Shown here: in pieces, positions 23,710 to 37,413 of the stretch
Numbering within the stretch: the first letter of the stretch is position 1
Layout: each line of letters opens with the position of its first letter
Source of the DNA: Adineta steineri
Taxonomy: Eukaryota; Rotifera; Eurotatoria; Adinetida; Adinetidae
Direction: 5' to 3'
Length of the DNA: 64,000 nucleotides
Assembly: GCA_905250115.1 (NCBI GenBank)
Contig: CAJNOI010000117.1
Location: 74,920 to 138,919 of the forward strand
The notes under the pieces: generated by a model
The model's input: the letters and a program-made list of their open reading frames with translations, nothing else
Told to the model about the DNA's origin: nothing
The model's database searches: none
Position numbers and translations under genes: made by a program

Positions 23710-24986
23710 AATCTAAAATTTAATTTAAAATCACAAAGATGTTTAATAAAATACATGTAATTTGCACGTAAAAATATTCATATAATAGATATCAAAAATA
23801 AAACAAATAATGATTATTTTAATACATTTATTTGAGAGAAGTCCTTTTTATTATACAACACCGACGATCATAATTGTATTGTAGAGGTAGTTAATGTAAA
23901 TGAAGAAGTTATGTACAAAAAATAGTATTGATAAAAGATAAATATTACGTTTTTAAATTGATGTCATTCATTTTCTAATTAATATCTTGACAATATAACA
24001 TCTGTTTATTGATAATTACATCGAATCTGAAGCAGAAAAATTATCGATTTAGTATGAAAGAGTTTTGAGATACTATTATTTTATGGCTCATATAAATAAA
24101 GATCGTCATAAATGTGAAATTAATACATACATAGTAAAGATAAAGATCTTACAAAGAAGGTAGACGAACTGTTTTCTTAACTTTGACTTCATGTTTTATG
24201 GGCAAATATATCTTAATACTACTAGTGAAAGTATAAAAGGATTCGTATTCACAGACTATCGAAGGCGACGTGTGACGGTTTCAAGGAATTTTCGGTTTTA
24301 AGATCAAAACATCAAAAGGTAGTATTTTCGTCTGAATTTGTACGTTTTTTAATAGGTCTCATGATTCTATAATCTGTTGGAAATGTTAGTCAGAATAAGT
24401 GCTCTATCCTTGATATACTAAATTCTTATAACTATTCAATTTTTAGACTTATTCGCGGCATGTGATCGATATTTAGATAACCGATATCTCGAAGATAAAA
24501 TATTGATTGTGACTGAAATCCTTAGGATATTTCAATGATTATGACACTACATTATTGACATAATTTGAAATCGAAATACTGTATCCCCATCTATAACTAA
24601 GGAAACAACTATAAAATAAGAACTATTTCGTTATACTTCGTTATTTATAAATTCTTACTTAAAAAATTCAGCAAGAATATTTCTTATAGAAGGATTTACC
24701 CTATATTAATCACTTAAATTCCATAATTAATATTCAAAAATATGAATAATACCTTCATTTCGATATCTATCCATTATAGAATGAATTTTGTCATAAAACA
24801 TCAAATAAATACTTTGAATGCATATTGAATGCATTACTCAACGTAATAACTTATCTTGACTAACGTATACATATGTTTATTTGATGTTTATCGATTAATT
24901 GATTTCGAGCGGTATAATTATCTAGAAAAAAACGAGATTTCATTTCAAAATAATAAAAAAGAAGTTTTTTCGTAAATATTTTTATT
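23710..24986. other. AT-rich intergenic region
   Basis: No coding frame, RNA gene or repeat that could be supported. Confidence 0.4.
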
Positions 24987-25502
24987 TTACATTATTTGAT
25001 ACAAACTACGATATACTGATGCGACACAATTAACATCAATCCATATATACAAAAATATATCACTTGGTAAACCTTTTTCAAAATAAAGATTGAGCCAAAC
25101 TGATAAAACTATAGTACATAATTTAAATACAAAAAAAATTAAACGATAAGCAAGACCATGATGTGTTCCAATACCATGTATATATATTGAATAACTACCA
25201 AATAGAAGTATAGCCATATTACATATAAAATTAATATATTCAAGTATTTGACGTTGTTCATTATATGAAAAACATATTTTTCCTGAAATAGTTTTTTTTG
25301 ATGATAAAAGATTTTTTGGTGAATCAATTAGAAATGAATGATTAAATGTAATTGTTTGATTTTTAATATCGGCTAATTCATATTTCATTTTCATTACTTC
25401 TTTATTTAAATGAACAACATCCGATAGAAAAAGTAAAAAGACAGTACTATAAAAACCAGCTACAATACCAAAGACAATCGATGCTATATTAGTTTCATTC
25501 AT
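24987..25502 (-). CDS. Four-pass membrane protein, family unknown
   Basis: 171 residues in a single open frame. Hydrophobic segments lie at about 6-28, 85-108, 118-141 and 147-168. A polar loop between the first two (KEVMKMKYELADIKNQ...SPKNLLSSKKT) contains possible N-glycosylation sites (NQT, NHS). Length well above chance for this AT content and regular helix spacing argue for a real gene, but no family signature was recognised. The start is the first ATG of the frame, 80 or so bases from the nearest stop upstream. It stands alone, more than 1 kb from its neighbours. Confidence 0.5.
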   Translation of the reverse strand: MNETNIASIVFGIVAGFYSTVFLLFLSDVVHLNKEVMKMKYELADIKNQTITFNHSFLIDSPKNLLSSKKTISGKICFSYNEQRQILEYINFICNMAILLFGSYSIYIHGIGTHHGLAYRLIFFVFKLCTIVLSVWLNLYFEKGLPSDIFLYIWIDVNCVASVYRSLYQIM

Positions 25503-27733
25503 AGAAACTACAAAATATAGTGTCTAAAAGCAAAACAAATCATAGAAATATATGAGAATTTTTAATATTTAAATTGAACGTTAATTCACGAACATAAACA
25601 AAAATTTGTTAAGTAAAATCATCACTACTTGTTTAAAGATGTTTTATTTCATTTTGTTTATTCTTTTCTATCATATGAATGGCATAGACATCGGACCAAT
25701 GGGATTAGGAAAGATTGTGTCAGTAGATATAAGTCATCGTTCTATTATAAATGAATACAATGTGTTTTAATCTATATTAACCAACGCAAATGTCATATAT
25801 ATTTAAAAAATCAAATGATTTTTGACACGCTTGAAGAATTAAGTCAAGTATTTCTAAACTGTCAGAAAAGAAGTCAGTTTATTAATAGTACTCTAAGCTT
25901 ATTTGCTAAAAAGCTTTCTGTTGCTTTTATCTCTTAAAAAACCGATAATATTAATATAGTTGTTCAATGGTTCACTTGTGTTTGCTGAGTATCTTATAAC
26001 TTACTATAGTATCTTTAAATTTTATTTCATGGCTTAAAAAAAATCAATCATTGATTGAATTTTAATTTTAGGTAAAATAAAATGTATCATCCTAATAACA
26101 ATGTGGTCAATATTAAATTGTATTTTTCATAAAGATACGATTACTACTTCTGCATTTTACAATCTTATGCGTTATTTTGAAAAACATTCCGACGAAGATT
26201 AGCGATAGAACGTGCATGACTGAAGCTATAGACATAGTAGAAAATTGATTTTTGTTGAAAACTAACGGAAAATAAAGAATTTTCTGGATTGTGTGTAAAT
26301 ATTTGATGTCAAATAAAAATTGTTCACATACACAATCATCAATTCAACGACATTAGAACTTTTTTTTATAGTATTAAAGGATGATGATAAAACATCAGCA
26401 ATAATTATAATCTATTTCGTATGCTTATTTAGCGTACAAAACCTTAATGAAGTGTATAAAAATATAGTAATAGATACTTTTTAAATAAATTTAAGCACAC
26501 GAAAACTTTTTTGTGAATTATTTTATACTAATCAATATTCAAAGTTTATTTTTTATCTTTGTTTCATTCAACTTCCCTAAAAGAAATTGTCTGATTTCAA
26601 TACTAAAAAATTAACATAACTTTTATTATTCAATATTAATAACATCTATCATTAGTCCATTAGAATTTCATATAAAATTTATTATCGCGATGATTTAGAA
26701 CAATAGTGTTACTCGTCTGAATAACTCACTTTGTTAATAAACTTAATTTTAGAGAATAAAATTTTCTTTTGTCTCTTTTCTAAACAAAAAGAAAGTGTTG
26801 AAATCAAGTTGATCAGCAATGATCTTGTATATATTTGTAACGTAATCATAAACATTTGCAAGATTCTCTACAAAGAAATATGAAACTTTTGTATTACTGA
26901 GGTAGTATGTTATATGTGTATATGTAAATATAATTAATATAACGTAAATTAATCAATGTTATGTTGATCTTAACCTATTTGCTTTCTTTACTTTAAAATA
27001 ATCAACTATGTTTATAGAAATTATATTAACTTCGATTTTCGTCTATATCATGATATTTTATTTAGTCGATATGAAAATATATCCATTTATACAGTCCTTC
27101 AAGACTCCATGATTCTTTTATTTATTGAACATAGTAATCATCAAGGTCGAATAAAAAATAATTGTGTCATTGAATTTTTCTTTCACACTTAAACCCTTTT
27201 ATTATAATATGAATTGATATATATAGTATATCAAATATTCCTTGGCAAGGACAAAATTAAAGATACATCTTGATTTTCTTTTCTTTTTTTTTATGATGAA
27301 AGTTGTGATGAATGAAGGAAAAAGTTATATCACACATATGACATTTTCATTGAACAATTAAATAAGAATAGAAGAAATATTGTTCTCTTTATAGTTATAA
27401 AATACATAGATAGAAAAAAAAAAGAAGAAGACATGTTTGACGAGAAAAACACAATGTTAATCTAATGCCCAAAAAATTTTGGACACAGAGGAAAAAGTGA
27501 ATTATCGAAACTAAGGATACGGTTTTTTTCTACACATATAACAAGCGTTTACAAGCTATACACACCAACAATAAATCACGATATACAAAAAGAAGAAGAA
27601 GAAGAAGCATCTAAAGAAATAGAAAGATTATTAAATCAACACGAAAAATGTGTTATTTGTATTCTTATAATTGAAAAAGAAAACACACGAAACAATAAAT
27701 AAGTTCGGAAATATTTTGTAAAATCAAAATATT
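25503..27733. other. AT-rich intergenic region with microsatellites
   Basis: Holds an (AAG)n run near 27588-27608 and T-rich tracts; no gene recognised over about 2.2 kb. Confidence 0.4.
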
Positions 27734-28537
27734 TTATTTTTTTGTAGATTTCTTAGCTCGTCCACCAGTTGTACGTTTTCGTCCAGCTGTTTTCTTTGCA
27801 GTTCGTTTTACATATGCTTTACCTTCCTATAGAAAAAAAAAACGAAAGAAAAATAAATCAATGTCACAAAAAAAGAATAACTTACAGTTGCTGTNNNNNN
27901 NNNNNNNNNNNNNNNNNNNNNNNNNNNNNNNNNNNNNNNNNNNNNNNNNNNNNNNNNNNNNNNNNNNNNNNNNNNNNNNNNNNNNNNNNNNNNNAAAAAA
28001 AGAATAACTTACAGTTGCTGTTTTAGCCATTGTACCAAGTCGTTTTAAAGCTGGCTTACGAGCAGCTTTTGGTTTAGTAACACTTTCAAGTGTCTTTTTA
28101 GCATTAGCACTTGCTTGACGACGTTTAGTTTCAGCTCGTGTATCACCAAGTATTTGTTTACCAAGCAATGCTTGTGCTTCCTATTAACAGTCAAATAGAA
28201 ATAATCAAGTTTTTTTTGGATTAGTGTTATTTTTTTATGAATACTTTTGTTGTATTTTGCATTGTTCGTGCTTTGGATAATTTTGGTTTAGCTTTTGATG
28301 TTGATGTCGATGGAGATGAATCTGGTTCATCACGTGCATCAAGTAAAGCATTGACTTTATTTAATTGATCTTCACCCCATGATCGTTTTAAAAATTCTTG
28401 ACCAGCCTAAATTAAATGTATATATATATTTTTACTTATTATAAAAAAATGATTATTTATCTTACAGCTGCAGTAGCCACCATCGTGCCTGCTTTTTTTA
28501 ATGATGATTTTGCGGTTTTACCTTTCTTTGGAGACAT
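27734..28537 (-). CDS. Lysine/alanine-rich basic protein, histone-H1-like tail, interrupted by assembly gap
   Basis: Minus strand, ATG at 28537. Exon 1 (28466-28537) encodes MSPKKGKTAKSSLKKAGTM..., exon 2 (28245-28406) AGQEFLKRSWGEDQLNK...STSTSKAKPKLSKAR, exon 3 (28013-28180) EAQALLGKQILGDTRAETKRRQASANAKKTLE...KPALKRLGTMAKTAT. At least one further exon is hidden by 100 N (27895-27994); only its last bases are seen. The final exon (27734-27826) encodes EGKAYVKRTAKK...GRKRTTGGRAKKSTKK. All visible exons are in phase 0. The composition (Lys, Ala, Ser, Thr) and the basic end resemble linker histones or other DNA-compacting nuclear proteins, but no winged-helix domain was recognised. Exons 1 and 3 end in related modules (GTMVATAA and GTMAKTAT), suggesting an exon-duplicated repeat protein. 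Confidence 0.65.
27895..27994. other. Assembly gap of exactly 100 N
   Basis: Both sides carry the same 27 bases (27868-27894 and 27995-28021: seven A, then GAATAACTTACAGTTGCTGT). Either the two contigs simply overlap and the gap is artificial, or duplicated exons could not be assembled. Confidence 0.95.
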
Positions 28538-30954
28538 CGGTTCGCTCTACTGCTTATGTACGTGTGTAAATGTATGTGTGTGAAATGAGAGGAGTGAATG
28601 AATGAATGAATGAATGAATATATATATATATACGTAGGTAGGTTGTGTTTACCTAGAACACATTGAAAATAACGATTATATTAATGTTTCTACATAAAAT
28701 ATCAATTATATAAGATTTATTCTTGAAAATATATGTTAGTAGATATGTGTTGGGTAATTCTGTTAGAATAGAGAGGTTTATATCTATTTTTCAAGGTGAG
28801 ATTTCATGTATTTAGGCTTGTCATGTGCAATATCTCGTTCTGTCTTTCTTTTTTTTATGCGAGAGTAAATTGTATGTGTATGTGGGCACGGTTAGAGTCA
28901 ATAGAAAAGGAAAGAAAAAGAAGAGAAAAACGTCAAATAGTGGCCATCAGCAAAATTCTTCGCTTACTTAGTCCTCTATATTGCTGATATTAGAGTTAAA
29001 TATGTGATAATTAAAGAAAATTAGTGTTTGGAGGAATTAATTAAAAAAGACAGCTGTCACTCGTTTTCAGTCAAGCAAGAATTTATTATACAAGCGTGAA
29101 AAATACCTTAAATTTATAGCAATTATTGATCCATATTATTGGATTGAACAAAAAAAATCTCTATCGTTTGAATAGAAATTATATCGTTCGTTGTTAAAAT
29201 ATTTGATAATATGAACACATTTCTCATGTGACAAATCATACGTACTGATTTGAAAACAGTTTTATCATGTATGGAGCAGTTGAGCAAGCATAGTTGAAAA
29301 TAATAACATTTAGATTTGGTACGACAAAGATAAAAATCTATAATTGTGTTGAGTAAATCATATTATTCAAAAGATTTTACATTATATCAAAGGATACTAT
29401 CGAGTCTGCTGTTTTGATTATTATTTTTCAAATTGAATATTAGATTTATTATGTTTTTTCTCTCAATATTGAATTAAAACTAATTATCAATTTCCAGATT
29501 TTGATCTTCAAATAAGAGAGAAATTTTAATTTATTCAACAATATTGTGTTATAAATTAGGACTAAGACATAAAATGATATAACATCTATATGATAAGATC
29601 GGTAAAAATTACCTGTGAAATATGTTTGTTAAAGTTAATATTTTGAATTACATGCTTAGTATCACACATCAAAAATATGCAATCAAAACAAAATATGAAA
29701 AGAGATTGTAATGCTTTTCCTGCATGTAGAATTAAATCAGTTATTGAGAAAAAAATTAATGTACAAACTAAAACCCTATAGATAATAATTATGGGCATTC
29801 TTTTGATTATTCACGCACAATTCTTACAAAATGCAATTTTTCGAAAGTAAAATCGAGTAATTGATTGTGAAAAATAGAAAAACATCAAATTTTTTTATTA
29901 TCACATATCTTTTGGCTTAGATGATATATATACTCGTCAATTAATTAGTAGGTTTAGATATGTTAATTAATTACTCATAGAGATGATAGAGAAAAATGTT
30001 AATTCTAATGTGTTCTAAATACTTTTCGACGTCTTAAACTCCTCTAGATTATAATATTTTTTAACTAATTAACAGCATATCCTTATTGTATGGTAATCAT
30101 AAGTAACTTTTGAGATTACTATCAGTCCCCATCTGCTTGAAGCCTTTTTGAATCGAACGAAACGCACGGTTTGTTATAACAAAACATTGTCATAAATTTG
30201 AGATGGTTTTCCGTCGGCTAATTCTCAAGTACCATCAATTCGTAAAAAACTCCATGAGTACACGCGAACTTCATAGAGTTGAACATCTCTGACAATGTTA
30301 CTCTAACTAACAGTATCATACTTTTCTTCTCAACTATTATCAACAACAATTCCAGGATACTCAAGAGAAATGTAAGTCTCCAGTCAAGTGATAATATTGC
30401 AAATGATTATTAAATAATAAATCTCATGATATTCTTTCTGCAATAAATATTAATTTATAATTTGAAATAGTTCCCTTTTTCTAAAAAAACACATTGCTAT
30501 GACTTAATATATGTGTTTACATTGATTCTATTTTAATCGAGCATCAATAAAAACCTATCTGAATTACGATACTGCATATGCAAAAAGTAAGACAAGGTTA
30601 AATAGTTTAGATGATTGATTTTGTGATACACGATCTTAAAAATAGTCTTTATGCAATATTCTTAAAACATGTCGAAATAAGAATTTATAATATCTGTTCA
30701 TAATTTATGAACTTCTATTATTAACTTTAAAAGCATCATTGCAATTCATAAAGCTCATATAATGAATTTATTAGTATTATAATAATTTCATGTAACATCC
30801 GATCTTGAATAGTATTATTTTATTCTCCGCTTTTTCTCTTATCATAATTTTAATGAGTTGATATAAAACAAAATTCTCAAATATATTATTTCTAGGTTGT
30901 ATAGTACTATATTTACTAGTAAAAACAAGGAGAAAATGTACATAGAAAAATAAT
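28538..30954. other. Intergenic region
   Basis: Starts with (GAAT)n and (TA)n microsatellites at about 28590-28630, upstream of the lysine-rich gene. A 70-residue hydrophobic minus-strand frame at 29586-29798 might be an exon but has no recognisable family or splice partners. Otherwise nothing seen. Confidence 0.4.
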
Positions 30955-31323
30955 CTAAGAAGATGTTGATTCGCCTTTTTGTTTATCTTGTAATCTTTTA
31001 AGAATTTCAAGTTTTTTCTGAATTATTGGATCACGTGCTATTGCTTGATCGCGTCGTTTCTGTTCACTTTCACTTTTGTTTATTTTTCGATGAGTTTCAA
31101 GCTAAAAATATCAAAATTTATTAAAATCGATTCATTGTTGATACAAAAAAACTGATTATAAAAAAAAACTTACATCTTCTTTTTTACATCGATACAATTG
31201 AGCAAGCAACCCATCACAAGCGCCTATAGCTCGACTTTTCTTTTCAATACATTCATAAAATAGATCTAATACTTCATTACATTTTGGATCAAGAAAACGA
31301 TGTGTACCGGTTAAAAAAGACAT
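30955..31323 (-). CDS. CMC2: Twin CX9C protein, CMC2-like (cytochrome c oxidase biogenesis)
   Basis: Two exons, 31174-31323 and 30955-31101, joining in phase 0 to 98 residues. Cysteines at 15, 25, 36 and 46 form the twin C-x9-C helix-hairpin (CNEVLDLFYEC and CDGLLAQLYRC) of proteins oxidatively folded by Mia40 in the mitochondrial intermembrane space. The Cys spacing, the short lead-in and the CN...L..C pattern match CMC2, which acts in cytochrome c oxidase assembly. The C-terminal basic/acidic helix (HRKINKSESEQKRRDQ to KGESTSS) is longer than in human CMC2 (79 residues). Another twin-CX9C family cannot be excluded. It lies only 129 bases downstream of CCDC47 on the same strand, close enough for a shared transcription unit. 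Confidence 0.72.
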
Positions 31324-31452
31324 CTAAAAAAGAACGAAGTCAAGATGTTATTGAAAAGAGATGATTGCTATAGAAAAGAAAAACAACAAAAAAAAACAAA
31401 AAACAAGAAAACAAATTATGGAAGTTTATAAGTAAAAAGTTCATGAAATTGT

Positions 31453-33960
31453 TTACATCGATTTAACTTTCATTTGTTTCATTTTTGGTGTTCGTCGTTT
31501 CATTTCACGTTTATGTTCTTTTTCTTCCCATTTACGTTGTAATTCAGCATCATCAGATTGCATAACTTTTTCTTTTTCAGCTCGACGTTTATCTTCACGG
31601 CGTATTTGAGCTTGTTCTTGTCGTTGTAGATTAACTGATTTTAAAAATTGTTCTTCGATACGTTGACGATTTTTAATAGCTTTATTTTTTAATTCTTTTG
31701 ATTTGAAACGAAATGCACTAACAAATTCGATTAGGTGTAATACTAAACGTAAGTAGTCACTGCCTATCGTTTCACTTGTTACTTGTAATGAACGACCATT
31801 TTGTGCAGTTATATTAAATGCAACTATTAATACACGACGAACAGAACGTTCACTTGCATTAAGAGCATCTTGTTGTTGAGCAGCACTACCAGAAGTTGTT
31901 GGAGGAGGTGATGATGATTGTTGTTCACCATTTTGAGATTTCATACCGGTATACTGATCACTGACGTAGATGTATTCAAGTGCATCGGGAAATCTAGATG
32001 TTTCATAATCAATAGATTAGATTATCATTATATAGAATTTGTAATGGAAAGATCGTATTTTTTTACGAGAAATTGTTTTAGATCGAACTCTGTTATAGAA
32101 AGTCTACATGTAAGACTTAAATTATTGATTCAAAATCTTTAATAGATTACAGATATAGAAATCATCGAATAGGTAAATATATATCTCATGACCTAGTGGG
32201 AAACAAGTATTGGATAGTTTTCAGTTTGGCATATATCGCAAAGTTGAAAAAGATGCCTAATACTCCACGACACTTTAATAATTACATTCTCAAAGAAATC
32301 TCTGTAATACTCTAAGGATTTGTTGTTCTATCTTCAACTTTTAAAATCAAATCATTTCGATTAAACAATGTAGAAAGCTTCGCTCTATTCATTATAACTT
32401 CAAACAGAGTGCAGAACTATATTTGGAGAATCTTAACTCTAAGAAAGAATAAGTGAATAAGAAATTCATACTTATCAATAAAATCTGCTACTTTTGTTGA
32501 ATCAATTATTGCCGATGAAGCTTCACCAATTTCACTTAAAATTTGATAATTACTACTTAAACCTTTTTTATCGGCACTTTTTCTTTCTACACAAAATTGA
32601 CTAAGATCATTCATATCACGATGTAATTTAGCTGCAGAACGTTTTTTAGCTAAACAAAATACAAATGTTTCCATATCATCTTTATTAAAATCAATTGTAT
32701 AAACAATTGTATCATTGATTGATTTTATTATTGCAGCCACAGAATTAAATGCACATTGTCGTTTGATTAAACGTAATTCTATTAACATACTTTCAATAGA
32801 TGCTCGACCACTACACCATAAAATATATAAATGATCTGATTCTTTATGCATATCTTTTATTTGATCATCTGTTTGTGTATTTGTTGTTTGACCATCATCA
32901 CCAACAAGAGAAAAATTTCGATCAAGTAAATCACGTTGTGAACGATAAACAATAGTTGCTAGACGAGCATTTTTTGTACGACCAATAAGAAAATTGATTA
33001 AATAGGCAAGTAAAGCAATTAACATAACAGCTTCACATTGATAAGCTTCCCAACGATTACCAGTTAAATTAGCTGGTACTTCTGCTATTTTAAGATCAGG
33101 TGTTGATGAACTTGATGATGCAAATGTATCAGACTAAAAATTTCGAAATATTATATAATCTAATTGAAAAAATGTCGTTTAAAATTAAATTATTTTTGTT
33201 TAATTTAAAAAATAACGTTCTCTTAATGCATAGTTTCTGTTCGGTTTCATTTAGATATCGACATTCTATTTTTTTCGCTCTCTTTCAGAAATTTATTTAT
33301 ATATACAAACAACAAGAAACATATTTTCACGCTTCGCATAATCAAGTAACAGCCTCGATTTGTCTGATGCTTGATAATTTGAAACAAAAGCATATAATTT
33401 CTTTGTAGGAAATTCGTTACTAGTTTTTTCTTAATTGGATGTTTCACTTCCCGTTAAAATTAAAGTGTAAAGTTATTTTCGAAATAAGATATACACTAAA
33501 ACTGAAACAGATCGTAAATGATGGATATCATATTTACTGAATGTCACCCGTAATTAATTCTTATAAAAACCAGTTTAGTTGTCTTTTTTATCTATTAAAA
33601 AGACTTACTGCTTCAAATTCTTCATCATCGAACATTGACTCATCATCATCATCATCAATAGTGACTTCGTCATTTCGTGTATTACTCGATTCTGTTTGTA
33701 CTGGCTCTTCATTATCATTTTTTTCTGGTTTATTCACTTGTGTTTTTGAAGGTAACGGAGTAGCACCAGTTACAGTCGGTGTTTCTATAATAAAAATAAA
33801 ATAAAATATAAAAAACAAGATAAATTTCAATTAACATACCAACATCAAATTCATCATGATCGAAATCATCAAATTCGGAAAAATCTTCATCCTTATTTTT
33901 CTTTGCTATTGAATAAGTTAAACATAAAAAAATCAAGACTAAACTTATAACTAAACGCAT
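31453..33960 (-). CDS. CCDC47: CCDC47, ER membrane PAT/multipass translocon subunit
   Basis: Four exons (33840-33960, 33609-33784, 32472-33133, 31453-31993) join in phase to 499 residues; human CCDC47 has 483. It begins with a signal peptide (MRLVISLVLIFLCLTYSIA), then an acidic luminal stretch (EFDDFDHDEFD and IDDDDDESMFDDEEFE), then a DLKIAEVPANL..NRWEAYQCE block and a hydrophobic helix (VMLIALLAYLINFLIGRTKN). The cytosolic domain keeps FSLVGDDG, LYILWCSGR and LSQFCVERKS, followed by EYIYVSDQYTG. It ends in the coiled, highly charged tail (RIEEQFLKSVNLQRQEQAQ...KMKQMKVKSM), nearly as in animals. CCDC47 pairs with Asterix in the PAT chaperone complex for multipass membrane proteins at the ER translocon. 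A Ser/Pro/Gln insert (EQQSSSPPPTTSGSAAQQQ) near residue 345 looks lineage-specific. Two introns (about 475 bases each) are longer than the usual 50. Confidence 0.93.
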
Positions 33961-35034
33961 TTTGTTTCGGTAGAAAATACCTTTAAATAAAAAAAAACAT
34001 CCAAAATTTTCTTTATTTTTATTGGTTTCTTACAAACAACCAGTCAGTTTTTCTTGAAAAAAAACTCTACTTCTATAAGAATAAAAGAATTTTATTTTAT
34101 TTTATTTGATGTTATTTTAAACGAAAGATTTTGTTTTTTATGATTTTATTTTCTAATATAGATGGGAGTATTGAATTTAAAATTTAATAACCAATGAGAA
34201 AGCACAACGTTTTTTACGTCATAGATACTGTTCTAGTTCAATAAAATTTTTGTATTTTAATTTTAGGTGAAATATTCTAATCATTTGTTTTGTTTATTTT
34301 TTAATAAATAAGAAAAAAGAAAAGAAAAGGGCAAATTTAAAATTGTATGTAATCAATGCTCTACATCAGAGAAGTCTATCTGATGCTGTTGCTTATCGGA
34401 GTGTAATGCAACTGCCAAGGTGAGAATGAATAAGAGAAGATAGAGATAGGACGAACAAGGTCGAATATTCATACTTTTATTTCTTCTTTGCGTTCGTTTC
34501 GCTTTTTTTCCTCTTCTTCTTCTTCTTCTTCTATTTGATAGAAATTGTGATCAGAGTACCACTTGATATTTTGTCTCGGGTCACAAATATTTAAAATACT
34601 TTCAAACTGATAAAGATGCCAGAGGAATATTTCTTCTACTTAAAGAATTTATATTATTTTTAATATTCACTGTATATAATCAGTATGAATATTGTCTGAC
34701 ACATATATTTAATCATTAATATATGATGATTCTTTTCTTTCTTTTCGTATGTTGTCTCACCTATAGACTATGCTATTTTTGTAAAAAAGATGTTAAAAGA
34801 GTCATATGCTGAGTAATATATATATATAATATATATATATCCATATATGGTAAAATGAAATTCGTCTATCTTAGTCAAAAACGAACTGCGGTCGACGATA
34901 CGGCATAGGACGGAGGAGGATAGAAATAATTGCGTAGATATTTAAGGTGATAACTTCATATTCATTTCAGGTTGTATTCATCGTCCTCTCACAACATATA
35001 ATATCATCATCATCACTATCTCTCTTCATCTTTC
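33961..35034. promoter_or_regulatory. Divergent intergenic region CCDC47/coronin
   Basis: The only space between the start codons of two divergent genes, so it should hold both promoters. Contains (TTC)n near 34510-34533 and a TA-rich palindrome near 34815-34845. No specific element can be assigned. Confidence 0.4.
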
Positions 35035-37242
<2,208 letters not shown>

Positions 37243-37413
37243 ATCTTTTGTTTTGTTCATTTTTTTTTTATTATTAATTCTAATATTTCTATTTGAAAAA
37301 AGATTTCTTATATGTGTGCGTGTGTATTTCAGCATTTCAAAACATTTTCTATCCGGTGTTGTATCTTCCGTCTAAACAAAAAAAAATTGTTTTTTCTTAA
37401 ATAATCATTTTAG

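Noticed and set aside
29586-29798. 70-residue hydrophobic minus-strand frame
   Set aside because: Could be an exon of a membrane protein, but no neighbours or motifs support it.
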